From assembly GCA_038214295.1 (NCBI GenBank), contig JBBQSA010000002.1, forward strand, positions 1 to 64,000: DNA of 64,000 nucleotides, read 5' to 3'. This document shows, piece after piece, positions 36,356-45,325 of this stretch (positions within the stretch are counted from its first letter, which is position 1; the number at the start of each line of letters is the position of its first letter). The translations under genes were made by a program, and so were the position numbers. The stretch comes from SHZI01 sp038214295 (GTDB lineage: Bacteria > Pseudomonadota > Gammaproteobacteria > Steroidobacterales > GCA-2729495). The notes beneath the pieces were generated by a model. The model searched no databases. It worked only from the letters and a program-made list of their open reading frames with translations, and was not told the origin of the DNA.

Positions 36356-36410
36356 AAAAAGGGGACATCCCTCATTTGCGCACTGCGCGAATGAGGGATG
36401 TCCCCTTTTT
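36356..36410. repeat. REP-like palindrome (inverted pair), probable bidirectional terminator
   Basis: Two perfectly complementary 21-nt arms (36356-36376 and 36390-36410) enclose a 13-nt loop. The core is GGGGACATCCCTCATT. The outer ends are A5 and T5, so both strands carry a hairpin followed by T residues, between the convergent thiolase and ETF-QO stops. Half of it recurs after gltD at 26909. Related GGGGACA-type palindromes occur with REP-associated transposases in proteobacteria. None is in this window. Confidence 0.9.
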
Positions 36411-36412
36411 TG

Positions 36413-38065
36413 TTACATGCCGGAGTAGTTGGGGCCGCCGCCGCCCTCGGGCGTCACCCAGCGGATATTGGCTGACGGATCCTTGATGTCGCAGGTCTTG
36501 CAGTGGACGCAATTCTGCGCGTTGATCTGGAAGCGCTGAGAGCCATCGGCCTGCTGGATCACCTCGTAGACGCCGGCCGGACAGTACCGCTGCGCAGGCT
36601 CGTCGTAGAGGGGCAGGTTCCGGCCAATCGGCACCGCCGGGTCCAGCAGCTGCAGATGGCAGGGCTGGTCCTCCTCGTGATTGGTACTCGAAAGAAAAAC
36701 CGACGAGAGCCGGTCGAAACTGATCCGGCCATCGGCTTTCGGGTAAGTGATGCGAGGCGCCTCCCGTGCGGGCCGCAAGCCGACGTGGTCCGGTTGCCGG
36801 CTGTGCAGGGTGAAGGGCAACCGGCCCCGGAACAGGTTCTGGTCCAGCCAGATGAAAGCGCCCCCAAGCAGCAGTCCGAATTTCTTCTGGGCGGGGCCGA
36901 AGTTACGTCCCTCGTGCAATTCCCGCCAGACCCAGGACTCGCGCACGGCCGTCTCGAATCCATCGAGCTGCGCGGGGGCCGCATCACCCTGCTCCAGCGC
37001 CGCAAACACCGACTCTGCCGCCAGCATCCCCGTCTTCAGCGCGGTGTGCGTACCCTTGATCTTGGCGGGATTCAGAAAGCCAGCGTCGCAGCCTGCAAGC
37101 ACGCCACCGGGAAACGCAAGCCTCGGCAGTGACTGCAGGCCGCCCTTGTTCACGGCCCGCGCGCCGTAGCTCACCCGTTGCCCGCCCTCGAGCAGGGCCC
37201 GGATCGCAGGATGCTGCTTCCAGCGCTGAAACTCCTCGAAGGGATTCAGGTGCGGATTGGAGTAGTTGAGCGCGATGATCAGACCCAGGTACACCTGATT
37301 ATCGGACGCGTGATAGAGGAAGCCGCCACCCTCCGTCGTGCTTTCCAGGGGCCAGCCGAGCGTGTGGACGACAAGTCCCTCCCGGTGTTTCTCCGGGTCG
37401 ATCGTCCAGATTTCCTTGAGGCCAATTCCGTAGTGCTGCGGATCACGGTCTGCGCTTAGCCCGTAGTGTTTCATCAATTCCTTGCCCAGGTGCCCCCGGC
37501 ACCCCTCGGCGAAGATCGTGTACCGGCCACGCAGCTCGTAACCGGACTGGAACCCGGGCTTCTCGCTGCCATCGGCCGCGCGACCCAGGTCACCGGTGAT
37601 CACGCCGGCCACCCTGTCGTTCTCGTAGAGGACTCGGGACGCAGCGAACCCCGGGAAAAGATTCGCGCCCAGAGTCTCCGCCTGCTCTGCCAGCCACTGG
37701 CACAGGCGCCCGAGGCTGATGATGTAGTTGCCCTCGTTGTGCATCGGGCGGGGGATGAAGAATGGTGGTACTCGCATACTGGCCGAGTCGTTCCGGAGCC
37801 AGAGGAATTCGTCGTTCGACACGGCGATGGTGACCGGCGCTCCGCGCTGCTGCCAGTCCGGAAAGAGCTCGCTCAGGGCGGCTGGCTCGAACACGGCCCC
37901 GGACAGGATATGGGCGCCTATCTCCGCCCCTTTCTCGACGACACAGACCGAAACTTCGCGGCCCGCCGCAGCGGCAAGCTGGAGAATGCGACAGGCGGCC
38001 GCGAGGCCGCAGGGCCCCGCCCCCACGATGACGACGTCGAACTCCATGCTTTCCCGGTCGGGCAT
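36413..38065 (-). CDS. Electron-transfer flavoprotein:ubiquinone oxidoreductase
   Basis: 550 residues. An FAD site is seen at VVIVGAGPCGLAAACRI. Quinone-binding middle segments follow (GGFLYHASDNQVYLGLI). The C-terminal 4Fe-4S domain has NCVHCKTCDIKDPSANIRW, with the first Cys in RYCPAGVYE. It passes electrons from ETF (fatty-acid and amino-acid dehydrogenases) to ubiquinone at the membrane. ATG 38047 is an alternative start. Neither has a strong ribosome site. Confidence 0.95.
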   Translation of the reverse strand: MPDRESMEFDVVIVGAGPCGLAAACRILQLAAAAGREVSVCVVEKGAEIGAHILSGAVFEPAALSELFPDWQQRGAPVTIAVSNDEFLWLRNDSASMRVPPFFIPRPMHNEGNYIISLGRLCQWLAEQAETLGANLFPGFAASRVLYENDRVAGVITGDLGRAADGSEKPGFQSGYELRGRYTIFAEGCRGHLGKELMKHYGLSADRDPQHYGIGLKEIWTIDPEKHREGLVVHTLGWPLESTTEGGGFLYHASDNQVYLGLIIALNYSNPHLNPFEEFQRWKQHPAIRALLEGGQRVSYGARAVNKGGLQSLPRLAFPGGVLAGCDAGFLNPAKIKGTHTALKTGMLAAESVFAALEQGDAAPAQLDGFETAVRESWVWRELHEGRNFGPAQKKFGLLLGGAFIWLDQNLFRGRLPFTLHSRQPDHVGLRPAREAPRITYPKADGRISFDRLSSVFLSSTNHEEDQPCHLQLLDPAVPIGRNLPLYDEPAQRYCPAGVYEVIQQADGSQRFQINAQNCVHCKTCDIKDPSANIRWVTPEGGGGPNYSGM

Positions 38066-38135
38066 TTCACAGGCAGTCTACCGTGTGCCCCCCGGAAACC
38101 GGTAGATTGGTCACCCCGCAGCCAGCCCGCGTCGC

Positions 38136-39233
38136 ATGGATCTCCCCGCCCGCTTCCAGACCGCTGTGACCGAACTGGGTCTCAGCGAAGATCCCGCGCA
38201 GGCCCGGGCGATGCGGGTCCTCGCGCGTGTCGGCCGGGAACTGGCTGCCCGCCCGGCGCCACGGCGCATGCCGCGGCTTTTCCAGCGGTTCCTGCCCGGC
38301 CGGCCCCCGGTTCAGCCTGTCCGGGGCGCCTACCTCTGGGGCGGCGTTGGCCGGGGCAAGACCCTGATGATGGACCTGTTTTTCGACTGGCTCCCCTTCG
38401 AGGACAAGCGGCGCTACCACTTCCACCGGATCATGAGCCGGGTGCACGGCCGGCTGGCCGGACTGCGGAACACGCAGGATCCGATCGCCGTGGTTGCGAC
38501 AGAAGTCGCCCGGGAAGCCCGGGTGATCTGCTTCGACGAGTTCTTTGTCTCCGATATCGCGGATGCCATGCTCCTCGGGCGCTTTATCGAAAGCCTGCTT
38601 GAGCGGAACGTCACCCTGGTGGCCACGTCGAACAGCGCGCCGGCGGACCTGTACCGGGGCGGGCTGCAGCGGCAGCGCTTTCTGCCGGCCATCGAGCTGA
38701 TCAGCCGGCACACCGAAGTCGTGCATGTGGACGGTCTCATGGACTATCGCCTGCGGGTGCTCGAAGCCGCCGAGATCTGGCACGCGCCGCTCGACGCGGG
38801 GGCCGACACCAATCTTGAGCGCTACTTCAGCGAGATTGCCCCGGAGCACGGCACCAGTAACGGGCGTCTCGACGTCCTCGGCCGACGGATCGCGGTGAGG
38901 CGGCTTGCCGAAGGGGTCGCGTGGTTCGATTTTGCCGCTCTTTGCGACGGACCCCGCAGCCAGGAGGACTACATCCAGATTGCCCGGTCCTTCCAGACGG
39001 TGATCGTTTCGGGAGTGCCCCAGCTGGACGAAACCCGCGAGAACGCCGCCCGGCGTTTCATCGCCCTGGTGGACGAGTTCTACGACCGGCGCGTGAACCT
39101 CATTGTTTCGGCCGCAGAGCCTATCAGCCGGATCTATACCGGCCAGCGCCTGCAGCGCGAGTTCGAGCGCACCCGCAGCCGGCTCCTTGAAATGCAGTCC
39201 GTCGAGTACCTGGCGGCAGGCCACCTGCAGTAG
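38136..39233 (+). CDS. zapE: Cell division ATPase ZapE (AFG1-like)
   Basis: 365 residues. Walker A is LWGGVGRGKTLMMD, Walker B VICFDEFFVSD, and the sensor is VATSNSAPADLYRGGLQR, as in AFG1/LACE1-type P-loop ATPases. In E. coli, ZapE helps Z-ring constriction under some stress conditions. It stands alone between ETF-QO and gpmA. Confidence 0.93.
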   Translation: MDLPARFQTAVTELGLSEDPAQARAMRVLARVGRELAARPAPRRMPRLFQRFLPGRPPVQPVRGAYLWGGVGRGKTLMMDLFFDWLPFEDKRRYHFHRIMSRVHGRLAGLRNTQDPIAVVATEVAREARVICFDEFFVSDIADAMLLGRFIESLLERNVTLVATSNSAPADLYRGGLQRQRFLPAIELISRHTEVVHVDGLMDYRLRVLEAAEIWHAPLDAGADTNLERYFSEIAPEHGTSNGRLDVLGRRIAVRRLAEGVAWFDFAALCDGPRSQEDYIQIARSFQTVIVSGVPQLDETRENAARRFIALVDEFYDRRVNLIVSAAEPISRIYTGQRLQREFERTRSRLLEMQSVEYLAAGHLQ

Positions 39234-39296
39234 GCGCGGCGGCCGGGTTCCGGACGGTTTAGAATTCCGCCAGCGCCATCCCCTGGAGACGAACGT

Positions 39297-40040
39297 ATGA
39301 CGGGCAAGCTGGTCCTCTGCCGGCACGGACAGAGCACATGGAATCTCGAGAACCGGTTCACCGGTTGGACGGATGTGGACCTCACCGACCAGGGACGCAA
39401 CGAGGCACTGGAGGCTGGCCGGCAGCTCAAGGCCCTGGGCTTCCGCTTCAATGTGGCCTACACCTCGGTACTGAAGCGGGCCATCCGGACCCTCTGGCTG
39501 GTTCTCGATGAAATGGACCTGATGTGGATCCCGGTGGAACGCACCTGGCGCCTCAACGAGCGGCACTACGGCGCGCTCCAGGGACTGGACAAGGCCGAGA
39601 CCGCGGCGAAGCACGGCGAAGCGCAGGTGAAGATCTGGCGCCGGAGCTATGACACGCCGCCGCCCGCGCTGGCTGCCAGCGACGCGCGCCACCCGGCCAA
39701 TGACCCGCGCTATGCCGGCATACCTGGCGTACCGGGCACCGAGTCGCTGAAGGACACCCTCGCCCGGGTCCTGCCGTTCTGGCAAGACAGCGTCGCTCCC
39801 CGCCTGCTCCGGGGCGAGGACGTGCTGCTCGCCGCCCACGGCAACAGCCTGCGGGCGATCGTGAAGATGCTCGACGGCATGTCGGAGCAGGAGATCCTCG
39901 AATTCAACATTCCCACCGGGATCCCGATGATCTACACCTTCGACCCCGGGCTGCAGCCCGTGTCGCGGGAGTACGTCGGCGATCCGGCGGCAATTCGCAA
40001 GGCTGCCGAGGCCGTGGCCCGCCAGGGCGCGGCCCGATGA
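39297..40040 (+). CDS. gpmA: 2,3-bisphosphoglycerate-dependent phosphoglycerate mutase
   Basis: 247 residues. The phosphohistidine motif is LCRHGQSTWNLENRFTGW. The second His is in VLLAAHGNSLRAIVK. The ERHYGALQGLDKAE segment is typical of GpmA. It interconverts 3- and 2-phosphoglycerate in glycolysis. The ATGA overlap at 40037-40040 couples it to the gamma-carbonic-anhydrase-like gene. Confidence 0.96.
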   Translation: MTGKLVLCRHGQSTWNLENRFTGWTDVDLTDQGRNEALEAGRQLKALGFRFNVAYTSVLKRAIRTLWLVLDEMDLMWIPVERTWRLNERHYGALQGLDKAETAAKHGEAQVKIWRRSYDTPPPALAASDARHPANDPRYAGIPGVPGTESLKDTLARVLPFWQDSVAPRLLRGEDVLLAAHGNSLRAIVKMLDGMSEQEILEFNIPTGIPMIYTFDPGLQPVSREYVGDPAAIRKAAEAVARQGAAR

Positions 40041-40558
40041 TCTACGGACTTGCCGGCCTGGCACCGCACCTCGGCCGGGACGTCTTCATCGCGCCGAACG
40101 CCAGCGTGATTGGCGACGTGGAACTGGGCGACGAGGTCAGCATCTGGTTCGGCGCCGTCCTGCGGGGCGACGTCGAGCGGCTCACCGTCGGCGCGCGCTG
40201 CAATGTCCAGGACAACTCCGTGCTGCACTCGGACCCCGGCTCACCCCTGGTCCTCGGCGAGAACGTCACGGTCGGCCACGCGGTGATCCTGCACGGCTGC
40301 CGCATCGGCGACGGGTCCCTGATCGGGATGGGGGCCTCGATCCTGAACGACGCCCGGATCGGGCGGAACTGCCTGGTGGGGGCCAACGCGCTGGTGACCG
40401 AGGGCAAGCAGTTTGCCGACGGCATGCTGATCGTGGGCTCGCCGGCCCGGGTCATCCGCCCGCTGACTGCCGACGAGATTGCGCGCCTGGCTACCAGCGC
40501 AGACCGGTACGTGGAACGTGGACGGCAGTACCGGACCGAACTCCGGCCGTTGCCGTAG
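40037..40558 (+). CDS. Gamma-carbonic anhydrase-like hexapeptide-repeat protein
   Basis: 173 residues of left-handed beta-helix repeats. The metal-site region has NVQDNSVLHSD and VGHAVILHGC, giving the three His ligands of the YrdA/CaiE-like gamma class. Many such proteins lack carbonic anhydrase activity, so the call stays at family level. It overlaps gpmA by 4 bp. Confidence 0.88.
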   Translation: MIYGLAGLAPHLGRDVFIAPNASVIGDVELGDEVSIWFGAVLRGDVERLTVGARCNVQDNSVLHSDPGSPLVLGENVTVGHAVILHGCRIGDGSLIGMGASILNDARIGRNCLVGANALVTEGKQFADGMLIVGSPARVIRPLTADEIARLATSADRYVERGRQYRTELRPLP

Positions 40559-40561
40559 CGC

Positions 40562-41425
40562 CTACCGGCCCGTCCGGACGCGAATCAAGCCTTCCTGGGC
40601 CAGTGTGGCAACCAGCTTGCCGTTCTCGCTGAACACGTAGCCCCGGGCGAGGCCCCGGCCACCGGACGCCGCCGGGCTGTCGAGGGCGAACAGCAGCCAC
40701 TCGTCGACCCGCACCGGCCGGTGAAACCACATGGCGTGATCCAGGCTCGCCATCTGCAGTCCGTCGCGGGTGGCATGGAGCCCGTGGGGCAGGGTCGCCG
40801 TGCCAATCAGTTCGTAGTCCGAGATGTACGCCAGCAGGGCCTGGTGGAGGAAGGAATCGTTAGGGAGACCTTCCGCCGTCTTCATCCACAGCTGTTTCAC
40901 GGGCGCCCGGCTGTCCCGGAACAGGAACTGGCGGGGATCGACCGGACGCACGTCGAACGGCCGCTCCCAGCTGAGGAAGCGCTTCATCCGGTCTGGCAGC
41001 TCCCCGGAAAACTCACGGGCGAGCGTCTCGATGCTCTTGAGACTGTCGGGCGGCGGGACCTGGGGCATGGCCACCTGGTGTTCGAGCCCGGACTCGGCCG
41101 TCTGGAACGAGGCAGTCATGTTGAAGATCTGGGCGCCGTGCTGGATGGCGACGACTCGCCGGTTGGAAAAGCTGCCGCCATCCCGGGCGCGATCCACCTC
41201 GTAGATGATCGGCGCCTGGACGTCGCCGGCCTTCAGGAAATAGGCGTGCAGGGAATGCACCTGGCGGCCTTCGACCGTGCGGCTGGCCGCCGCAAGGGCC
41301 TGGCCCAGCACCTGGCCGCCGAAAACCTGGGGTGTGCCGATGTCACGACTCTGACCGCGGAAGATGTTCTTCTCGATCTGCTCGAGATCCAGCAGCGCAA
41401 TGAGGTCAGTGAGCTTGTAAGCCAT
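40562..41425 (-). CDS. tesB: Acyl-CoA thioesterase II
   Basis: 287 residues, the length of TesB. Double hot-dog fold motifs include VHSLHAYFLKAGD and, in the second half, MASLDHAMWFHRP with the catalytic Asp. It hydrolyses medium- and long-chain acyl-CoA. Its stop lies 3 bp from the stop of the convergent carbonic-anhydrase-like gene. Confidence 0.93.
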   Translation of the reverse strand: MAYKLTDLIALLDLEQIEKNIFRGQSRDIGTPQVFGGQVLGQALAAASRTVEGRQVHSLHAYFLKAGDVQAPIIYEVDRARDGGSFSNRRVVAIQHGAQIFNMTASFQTAESGLEHQVAMPQVPPPDSLKSIETLAREFSGELPDRMKRFLSWERPFDVRPVDPRQFLFRDSRAPVKQLWMKTAEGLPNDSFLHQALLAYISDYELIGTATLPHGLHATRDGLQMASLDHAMWFHRPVRVDEWLLFALDSPAASGGRGLARGYVFSENGKLVATLAQEGLIRVRTGR

Positions 41426-41475
41426 GCGCGAATTGTACCCGCCTGTGCTAAGGTTTCAGCCCGGAGGGATAGCAC

Positions 41476-42243
41476 ATGAAAGACGCGCTCCAGTCGACAC
41501 ACCGCAAGGGCTCCCGGCTATCCGCTATCGGCATCTGGACCGCCGTCATCGGCGTGGTCCTCGCCGCGCTGTCGGGGCTCGGGGCCAGGGGCGGGTTCCT
41601 GTCACCGTTCGCCAGCATGGGGGCCTACAGCGCCGGCAGCCTGCTGTTGTTCATTGCCCTGATCACCGCAGGAATTGGCCTGCTCCGCAGTGGCGGCACG
41701 GCCGGGACAGCTTCTGCACCCGCCACCTGGCTTGCTCTCTTCGCGGGTCTCGCCATCACGGCGAACAATGGCCTGGTCATGAAGCAGGGACTGGGCGCCC
41801 CGGGTATCCACGATATTTCAACCGACACGGACAATCCGCCGGCCTTCGTGGCCGTGGTGCCGCTGCGGGCCGTCGATGCCCAGAATCCCCCGGAATACGC
41901 GGGACCGGTGGCGGCAGCGGCACAGAAGCAGGCCTTCCCGGATCTCCAGCCACTCCTGGTCAGCCAGCCCGCCAACGTGGTCTTCGCCGCGGCGAAGGCG
42001 CTGGTGGCCGACAGGGGCTGGACGCTGGTCGACGCCAACGAGGCAGAAGGCCGGATCGAGGCGACTGCCGCGACCGGCTGGGTGCGCTTCAAGGACGACG
42101 TGGTCATCCGCATTCAGCCGGAACGCGATCAGACCCGCGTGGACGTCCGGTCCAAGTCCCGGGTGGGTCGCGGCGACATGGGCGCCAACGCCCGCCGAGT
42201 GCGCGACTACCTGGCCGCCCTCCGGGGCAAGCTGGCTGGCTGA
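41476..42243 (+). CDS. DUF1499 domain membrane protein
   Basis: 255 residues. Three N-terminal membrane segments (about 17-38, 45-67, 80-97) are followed by a DUF1499 domain (about 140-250) with VFAAAKALVADRGW, EGRIEATAATGWVRFKDDV and VDVRSKSRVGRGDMGANA. GGAGGGA precedes ATG 41476. Family function unknown. Confidence 0.85.
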   Translation: MKDALQSTHRKGSRLSAIGIWTAVIGVVLAALSGLGARGGFLSPFASMGAYSAGSLLLFIALITAGIGLLRSGGTAGTASAPATWLALFAGLAITANNGLVMKQGLGAPGIHDISTDTDNPPAFVAVVPLRAVDAQNPPEYAGPVAAAAQKQAFPDLQPLLVSQPANVVFAAAKALVADRGWTLVDANEAEGRIEATAATGWVRFKDDVVIRIQPERDQTRVDVRSKSRVGRGDMGANARRVRDYLAALRGKLAG

Positions 42244-42301
42244 CGACCAGCACCGACTGGTGCCCGCGGTGTCACGCCACGCGGCCCCGGCCATCCTTGA
42301 G

Positions 42302-43147
42302 ATGGTCGAGTTCTACCTGCCGGTCCTGGTGACAGCCGGCGACTACGCCCGGGAAATCCAGCCACGCATTTCGGGTCCTGCAGAGAAGGCGGGCGCGAAC
42401 GCCTGGGTGCAGTCCATTACCGATGCCGACCACAGCGTGCAGACCTTCGTGGAGGTCGCCACCCTCGCGGCCTTTCCGGCGGTGGGCTTCTATGGCGAGG
42501 AGCAGGAGCAATCCCTGAATGCCCGCTACTTCCCGCCAGCGGCGGACACCGTGGTATGGCTGGACCCGATAAACGGGACCTTCCTTTACAAGAACCAGCG
42601 GCCGGGCTGGGACATCATCTTGTCCATCACGCGCCACGGCCAGCTCCTGGCGGTCATCAGCTACATGCCCGTGCGGGAGCAGTTTTACCTGGCCATCCGG
42701 GGCTATGGCGCCTTCACGGGCGGCCGCGAGTCACGCCAGATCGGCGCCATGGCGCCGCTGGCTACCGTCCCGGGCAGCCGGGTCTGCGTGACCTACCAGG
42801 CACCGGAGGCGCTGGCGCGCCTGCGTGGTATCCGGGAGGCTTTCGATATCGTCAACGACGACGATTCCGGGCGCGACTTCGACAATCTCAACGACCTGTT
42901 CACCGGCCGGCTTGCGGCCTACGCATCGGAGAGCGCGGACTTCCTCGACTGGGGGGCCATGGCCTTCATCGTGAGCCAGGCAGGTGGCATGGCCTCGGGC
43001 CTGGACGGCCGGGCCTTCGACGGTTTCGACAACTTCCGGCTCGGGCACACCGACCTGCTCGTCGCGGCCTCGCCGGCCGAGCACGCGGCCTTACTGGCGG
43101 CGCTGCCCGGCAGTCCCGGGCCGGCAGCTCAGTTGTCGAAGAAGTAG
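42302..43147 (+). CDS. Inositol-monophosphatase family protein with altered metal motif
   Basis: 281 residues from ATG 42302. GTG at 42260 would add 14 residues, and neither start has a good ribosome site. The fold markers are SITDADHSV, GFYGEEQEQ (metal Glu), WLDPINGTFL and DFLDWGAMAFIVSQAGG. The core motif of this family is DPxDGT. Here the second Asp, a metal ligand, is Asn (DPINGT, residue 91). It might have reduced or different phosphatase activity. CysQ-like or FBPase-like roles cannot be assigned. It overlaps the convergent MaoC gene by 19 bp. Confidence 0.8.
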   Translation: MVEFYLPVLVTAGDYAREIQPRISGPAEKAGANAWVQSITDADHSVQTFVEVATLAAFPAVGFYGEEQEQSLNARYFPPAADTVVWLDPINGTFLYKNQRPGWDIILSITRHGQLLAVISYMPVREQFYLAIRGYGAFTGGRESRQIGAMAPLATVPGSRVCVTYQAPEALARLRGIREAFDIVNDDDSGRDFDNLNDLFTGRLAAYASESADFLDWGAMAFIVSQAGGMASGLDGRAFDGFDNFRLGHTDLLVAASPAEHAALLAALPGSPGPAAQLSKK

Positions 43148-43596
43148 AGGACCAGCGTTTCGGCCGTGCAGGCCGGCTTGGCCTCGCCCTCGATCTCGAT
43201 GGTGTTCTCGATGATCACCTGGGTTCCGCCAGCCCGCTGCCGTGCAGACACCAGCTTGCCGCGCATCCGCACCCGCTGGCCGGCGGGCACCATGTTCTTG
43301 AAGCGCACTTCATTGAGGCCGTAGTTGATCACGCGCTTCAGATTGGTGAACTCGACAAAGGTGTCGAGCAGCTTCGGCATCAGGGAGACCAGCAGGTAAC
43401 CGTGGGCAATAGTGGTCCCGATCGGCAGCTCCCGCCGGGCACGTTCCACGTCCACGTGGATCCACTGGTGGTCCTCGGTGGCGTCGGCAAACCGGTTGAT
43501 GCGGTCCTGGTCCACCAGGATCCAGTCAGACACGCCGATCTCCCGGCCCTCGTAGGCCTTGACGTCGGCGGCGCAGGCGAACACGAGCTTGTCCAT
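43129..43596 (-). CDS. MaoC-family hot-dog dehydratase
   Basis: 155 residues. The hydratase-2-type motif is FADATEDHQWIHVDVERA (catalytic Asp/His), followed by TTIAHGYLLVSLMPKL and VNYGLNEVRFKNMVPAG-type core segments. It hydrates or dehydrates an (R)-hydroxyacyl-CoA. It is last in a leftward cluster after folE (8 bp gap). Its physiological substrate is not evident. Confidence 0.9.
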   Translation of the reverse strand: MDKLVFACAADVKAYEGREIGVSDWILVDQDRINRFADATEDHQWIHVDVERARRELPIGTTIAHGYLLVSLMPKLLDTFVEFTNLKRVINYGLNEVRFKNMVPAGQRVRMRGKLVSARQRAGGTQVIIENTIEIEGEAKPACTAETLVLYFFDN

Positions 43597-43604
43597 CGCG
43601 GGAG

Positions 43605-44207
43605 TCAGCGTCCGGCCCGGGCAATCGCGCCGAGGAACTCGGCCCGGACCCGGTCGTCGTCCTGGAAGGCTCCCAGCATCTCGCTGGTCGTCATCCGGGT
43701 GTTTTCCCGGTGGACCCCGCGCGTCGTCAGGCAGTGGTGCTGGGCCTCGATGACGACGGCTACGCCCCGGGGCTCCAAGACCTGCTGGATGCAGCGGGCA
43801 ATGTCGGCCGTCACCTTTTCCTGCACGATGAGCCGCTTGGTAAAGGCCTCGACTACCCGCACCAGCTTGCTGATGCCCGCGAGACGGCGATCCGGCAGGT
43901 AGGCCACGTGCGCCCTCCCCATGACGGGTGCCACGTGATGCTCGCAGTGGGACTCGAAATCGATGTTGGTCAGGGCAACGATCCGGTCGTAGTGCTCGAC
44001 CTGGTGAAAGGAGGTGCCCAGCAGCTGGTAGGGATCATCGCGATAGCCCGCGAACCAGTCCTCGTAGGCGCCCAGGAAGCGCGCCGGGGTGCGCTTCAGG
44101 CCCTGCCGCTGCGGGTCCTCGCCAATGAAGGCGAGCAGTGTGCGGACGGCGGACTCGGCGTCGTCCCGGGAGGGTTTCCGGACAGGCTTCTTACGGCTTG
44201 TTGCCAT
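43605..44207 (-). CDS. folE: GTP cyclohydrolase I
   Basis: 200 residues. The active-site motifs are FESHCEHHVAPVMGRAHVAYLP and SKLVRVVEAFTKRLIVQE, with a later QHHCLTTRGVHRE, giving the zinc Cys/His ligands. It makes dihydroneopterin triphosphate for folate. Its start overlaps the 3' end of mobA by 17 bp, so it is co-transcribed with the molybdenum-cofactor genes. Confidence 0.96.
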   Translation of the reverse strand: MATSRKKPVRKPSRDDAESAVRTLLAFIGEDPQRQGLKRTPARFLGAYEDWFAGYRDDPYQLLGTSFHQVEHYDRIVALTNIDFESHCEHHVAPVMGRAHVAYLPDRRLAGISKLVRVVEAFTKRLIVQEKVTADIARCIQQVLEPRGVAVVIEAQHHCLTTRGVHRENTRMTTSEMLGAFQDDDRVRAEFLGAIARAGR

Positions 44208-44820
44208 GCATGTATTCCAGGTAGTGGCGCAGCTCTGCGGGGGTATTGAGGCTATTCAGTGTCGCCGGCCGGACCGGATCGAGCAGGAGCGGATCAGAGG
44301 CGGCAAGCAGGGCCCGGGGACTAACCGGACTATGCCCACCCGCAGCCACCAGCGCCGCAAGGCGAGCGAGGGTAGCGGGTTCCCAGATGGCACACAACGG
44401 CTCGGGCAGGCTGTCGCCCGGGTTGCGCCAGGCAGTGCCACCCCTGGCGGGACTGCGGGCGTTCACCAGCCCCTCCAGAAGCGCCGGGGAGACCTCGGGC
44501 ATGTCGCAGGCGAGGACGAGCCACGCTGCCCCGGGATCGTGCCTCCAGGCTGCCAGCAGTGAGGCTGCCGGGCCCTGCACTTCCGGAGAATCGACGAGCA
44601 CCGGAAACTGCTGGCGAAGACGCTCACCGGTCTGCGACGCGCGAATCCCCACGTGAACCGAGTGCGTGAGTGGGCGCAGCCGCGCGACGCTGCGGCCGAG
44701 AAACGTGTCGCCGTCGAGGACCATCGCGGCCTTGTCGGCGCCCATGCGCTCGCTCTGGCCGCCGGCGAGCACGAGACCCCGCAGGGGTGCGTGAGCCGTT
44801 GCTGGGGCAATCGCTGGCAA
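44191..44820 (-). CDS. mobA: Molybdenum cofactor guanylyltransferase
   Basis: 209 residues. The nucleotide motif is LVLAGGQSERMGADKA, followed by LVLACDMPEVSP and the C-terminal LNSLNTPAEL, all typical of MobA. It joins GMP to molybdopterin to form the bis-MGD cofactor. It lies between moaC (3 bp gap) and folE (overlap). Confidence 0.93.
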   Translation of the reverse strand: MPAIAPATAHAPLRGLVLAGGQSERMGADKAAMVLDGDTFLGRSVARLRPLTHSVHVGIRASQTGERLRQQFPVLVDSPEVQGPAASLLAAWRHDPGAAWLVLACDMPEVSPALLEGLVNARSPARGGTAWRNPGDSLPEPLCAIWEPATLARLAALVAAGGHSPVSPRALLAASDPLLLDPVRPATLNSLNTPAELRHYLEYMHGNKP

Positions 44821-44823
44821 TGT

Positions 44824-45318
44824 TCAGTTGTCCGGGGCAGTGCGGGGCCGATCCGACGCGAAGTCACTTTTTCCGCCCGTCTTGGCGACCAGGCGAATCT
44901 CGGCGATGACGATGTGATGGGACAGCGCCTTGCACATGTCGTAGATCGTCAGCGCGGCAACGGATGCGCCGGTGAGCGCCTCCATCTCTATGCCGGTCCT
45001 GTGCGTCACCCGGGTCGTGCAGTCAATTACCACGTCACCCGCGGCGTCGACAGCGATCTCGATGCGGCACCCATCGAGGCCGATGGGATGGCAAAACGGA
45101 ATCAGCTCGTGCGTGCGCTTCGCCGCCATGGTTCCCGCGATGATGGCCGTCTGGAACACGGGACCCTTGGCGGTGCGGATCTCGCCGTCGGCAAGCGCGG
45201 CACGCACCTCAGGTGGCAGAAGCACCCGGGCCCGGGCATGGGCGGTCCGGGCCGTCATGGCCTTGCCACTCACATCCACCATGGTGGGCTGGTTCGTGTC
45301 GTCGACGTGGGAAAGCAT
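44824..45318 (-). CDS. moaC: Cyclic pyranopterin monophosphate synthase
   Basis: 164 residues. MoaC motifs: MVDVSGKAMTARTA near the start, AAKRTHELIPFCHPIGLDG, TGIEMEALTGASVAALTIYD and the late KTGGKSD. It catalyses the second step of molybdopterin synthesis from GTP. moaA and moaDE are not in the window. Confidence 0.96.
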   Translation of the reverse strand: MLSHVDDTNQPTMVDVSGKAMTARTAHARARVLLPPEVRAALADGEIRTAKGPVFQTAIIAGTMAAKRTHELIPFCHPIGLDGCRIEIAVDAAGDVVIDCTTRVTHRTGIEMEALTGASVAALTIYDMCKALSHHIVIAEIRLVAKTGGKSDFASDRPRTAPDN

Positions 45319-45325
45319 CCCGGAA

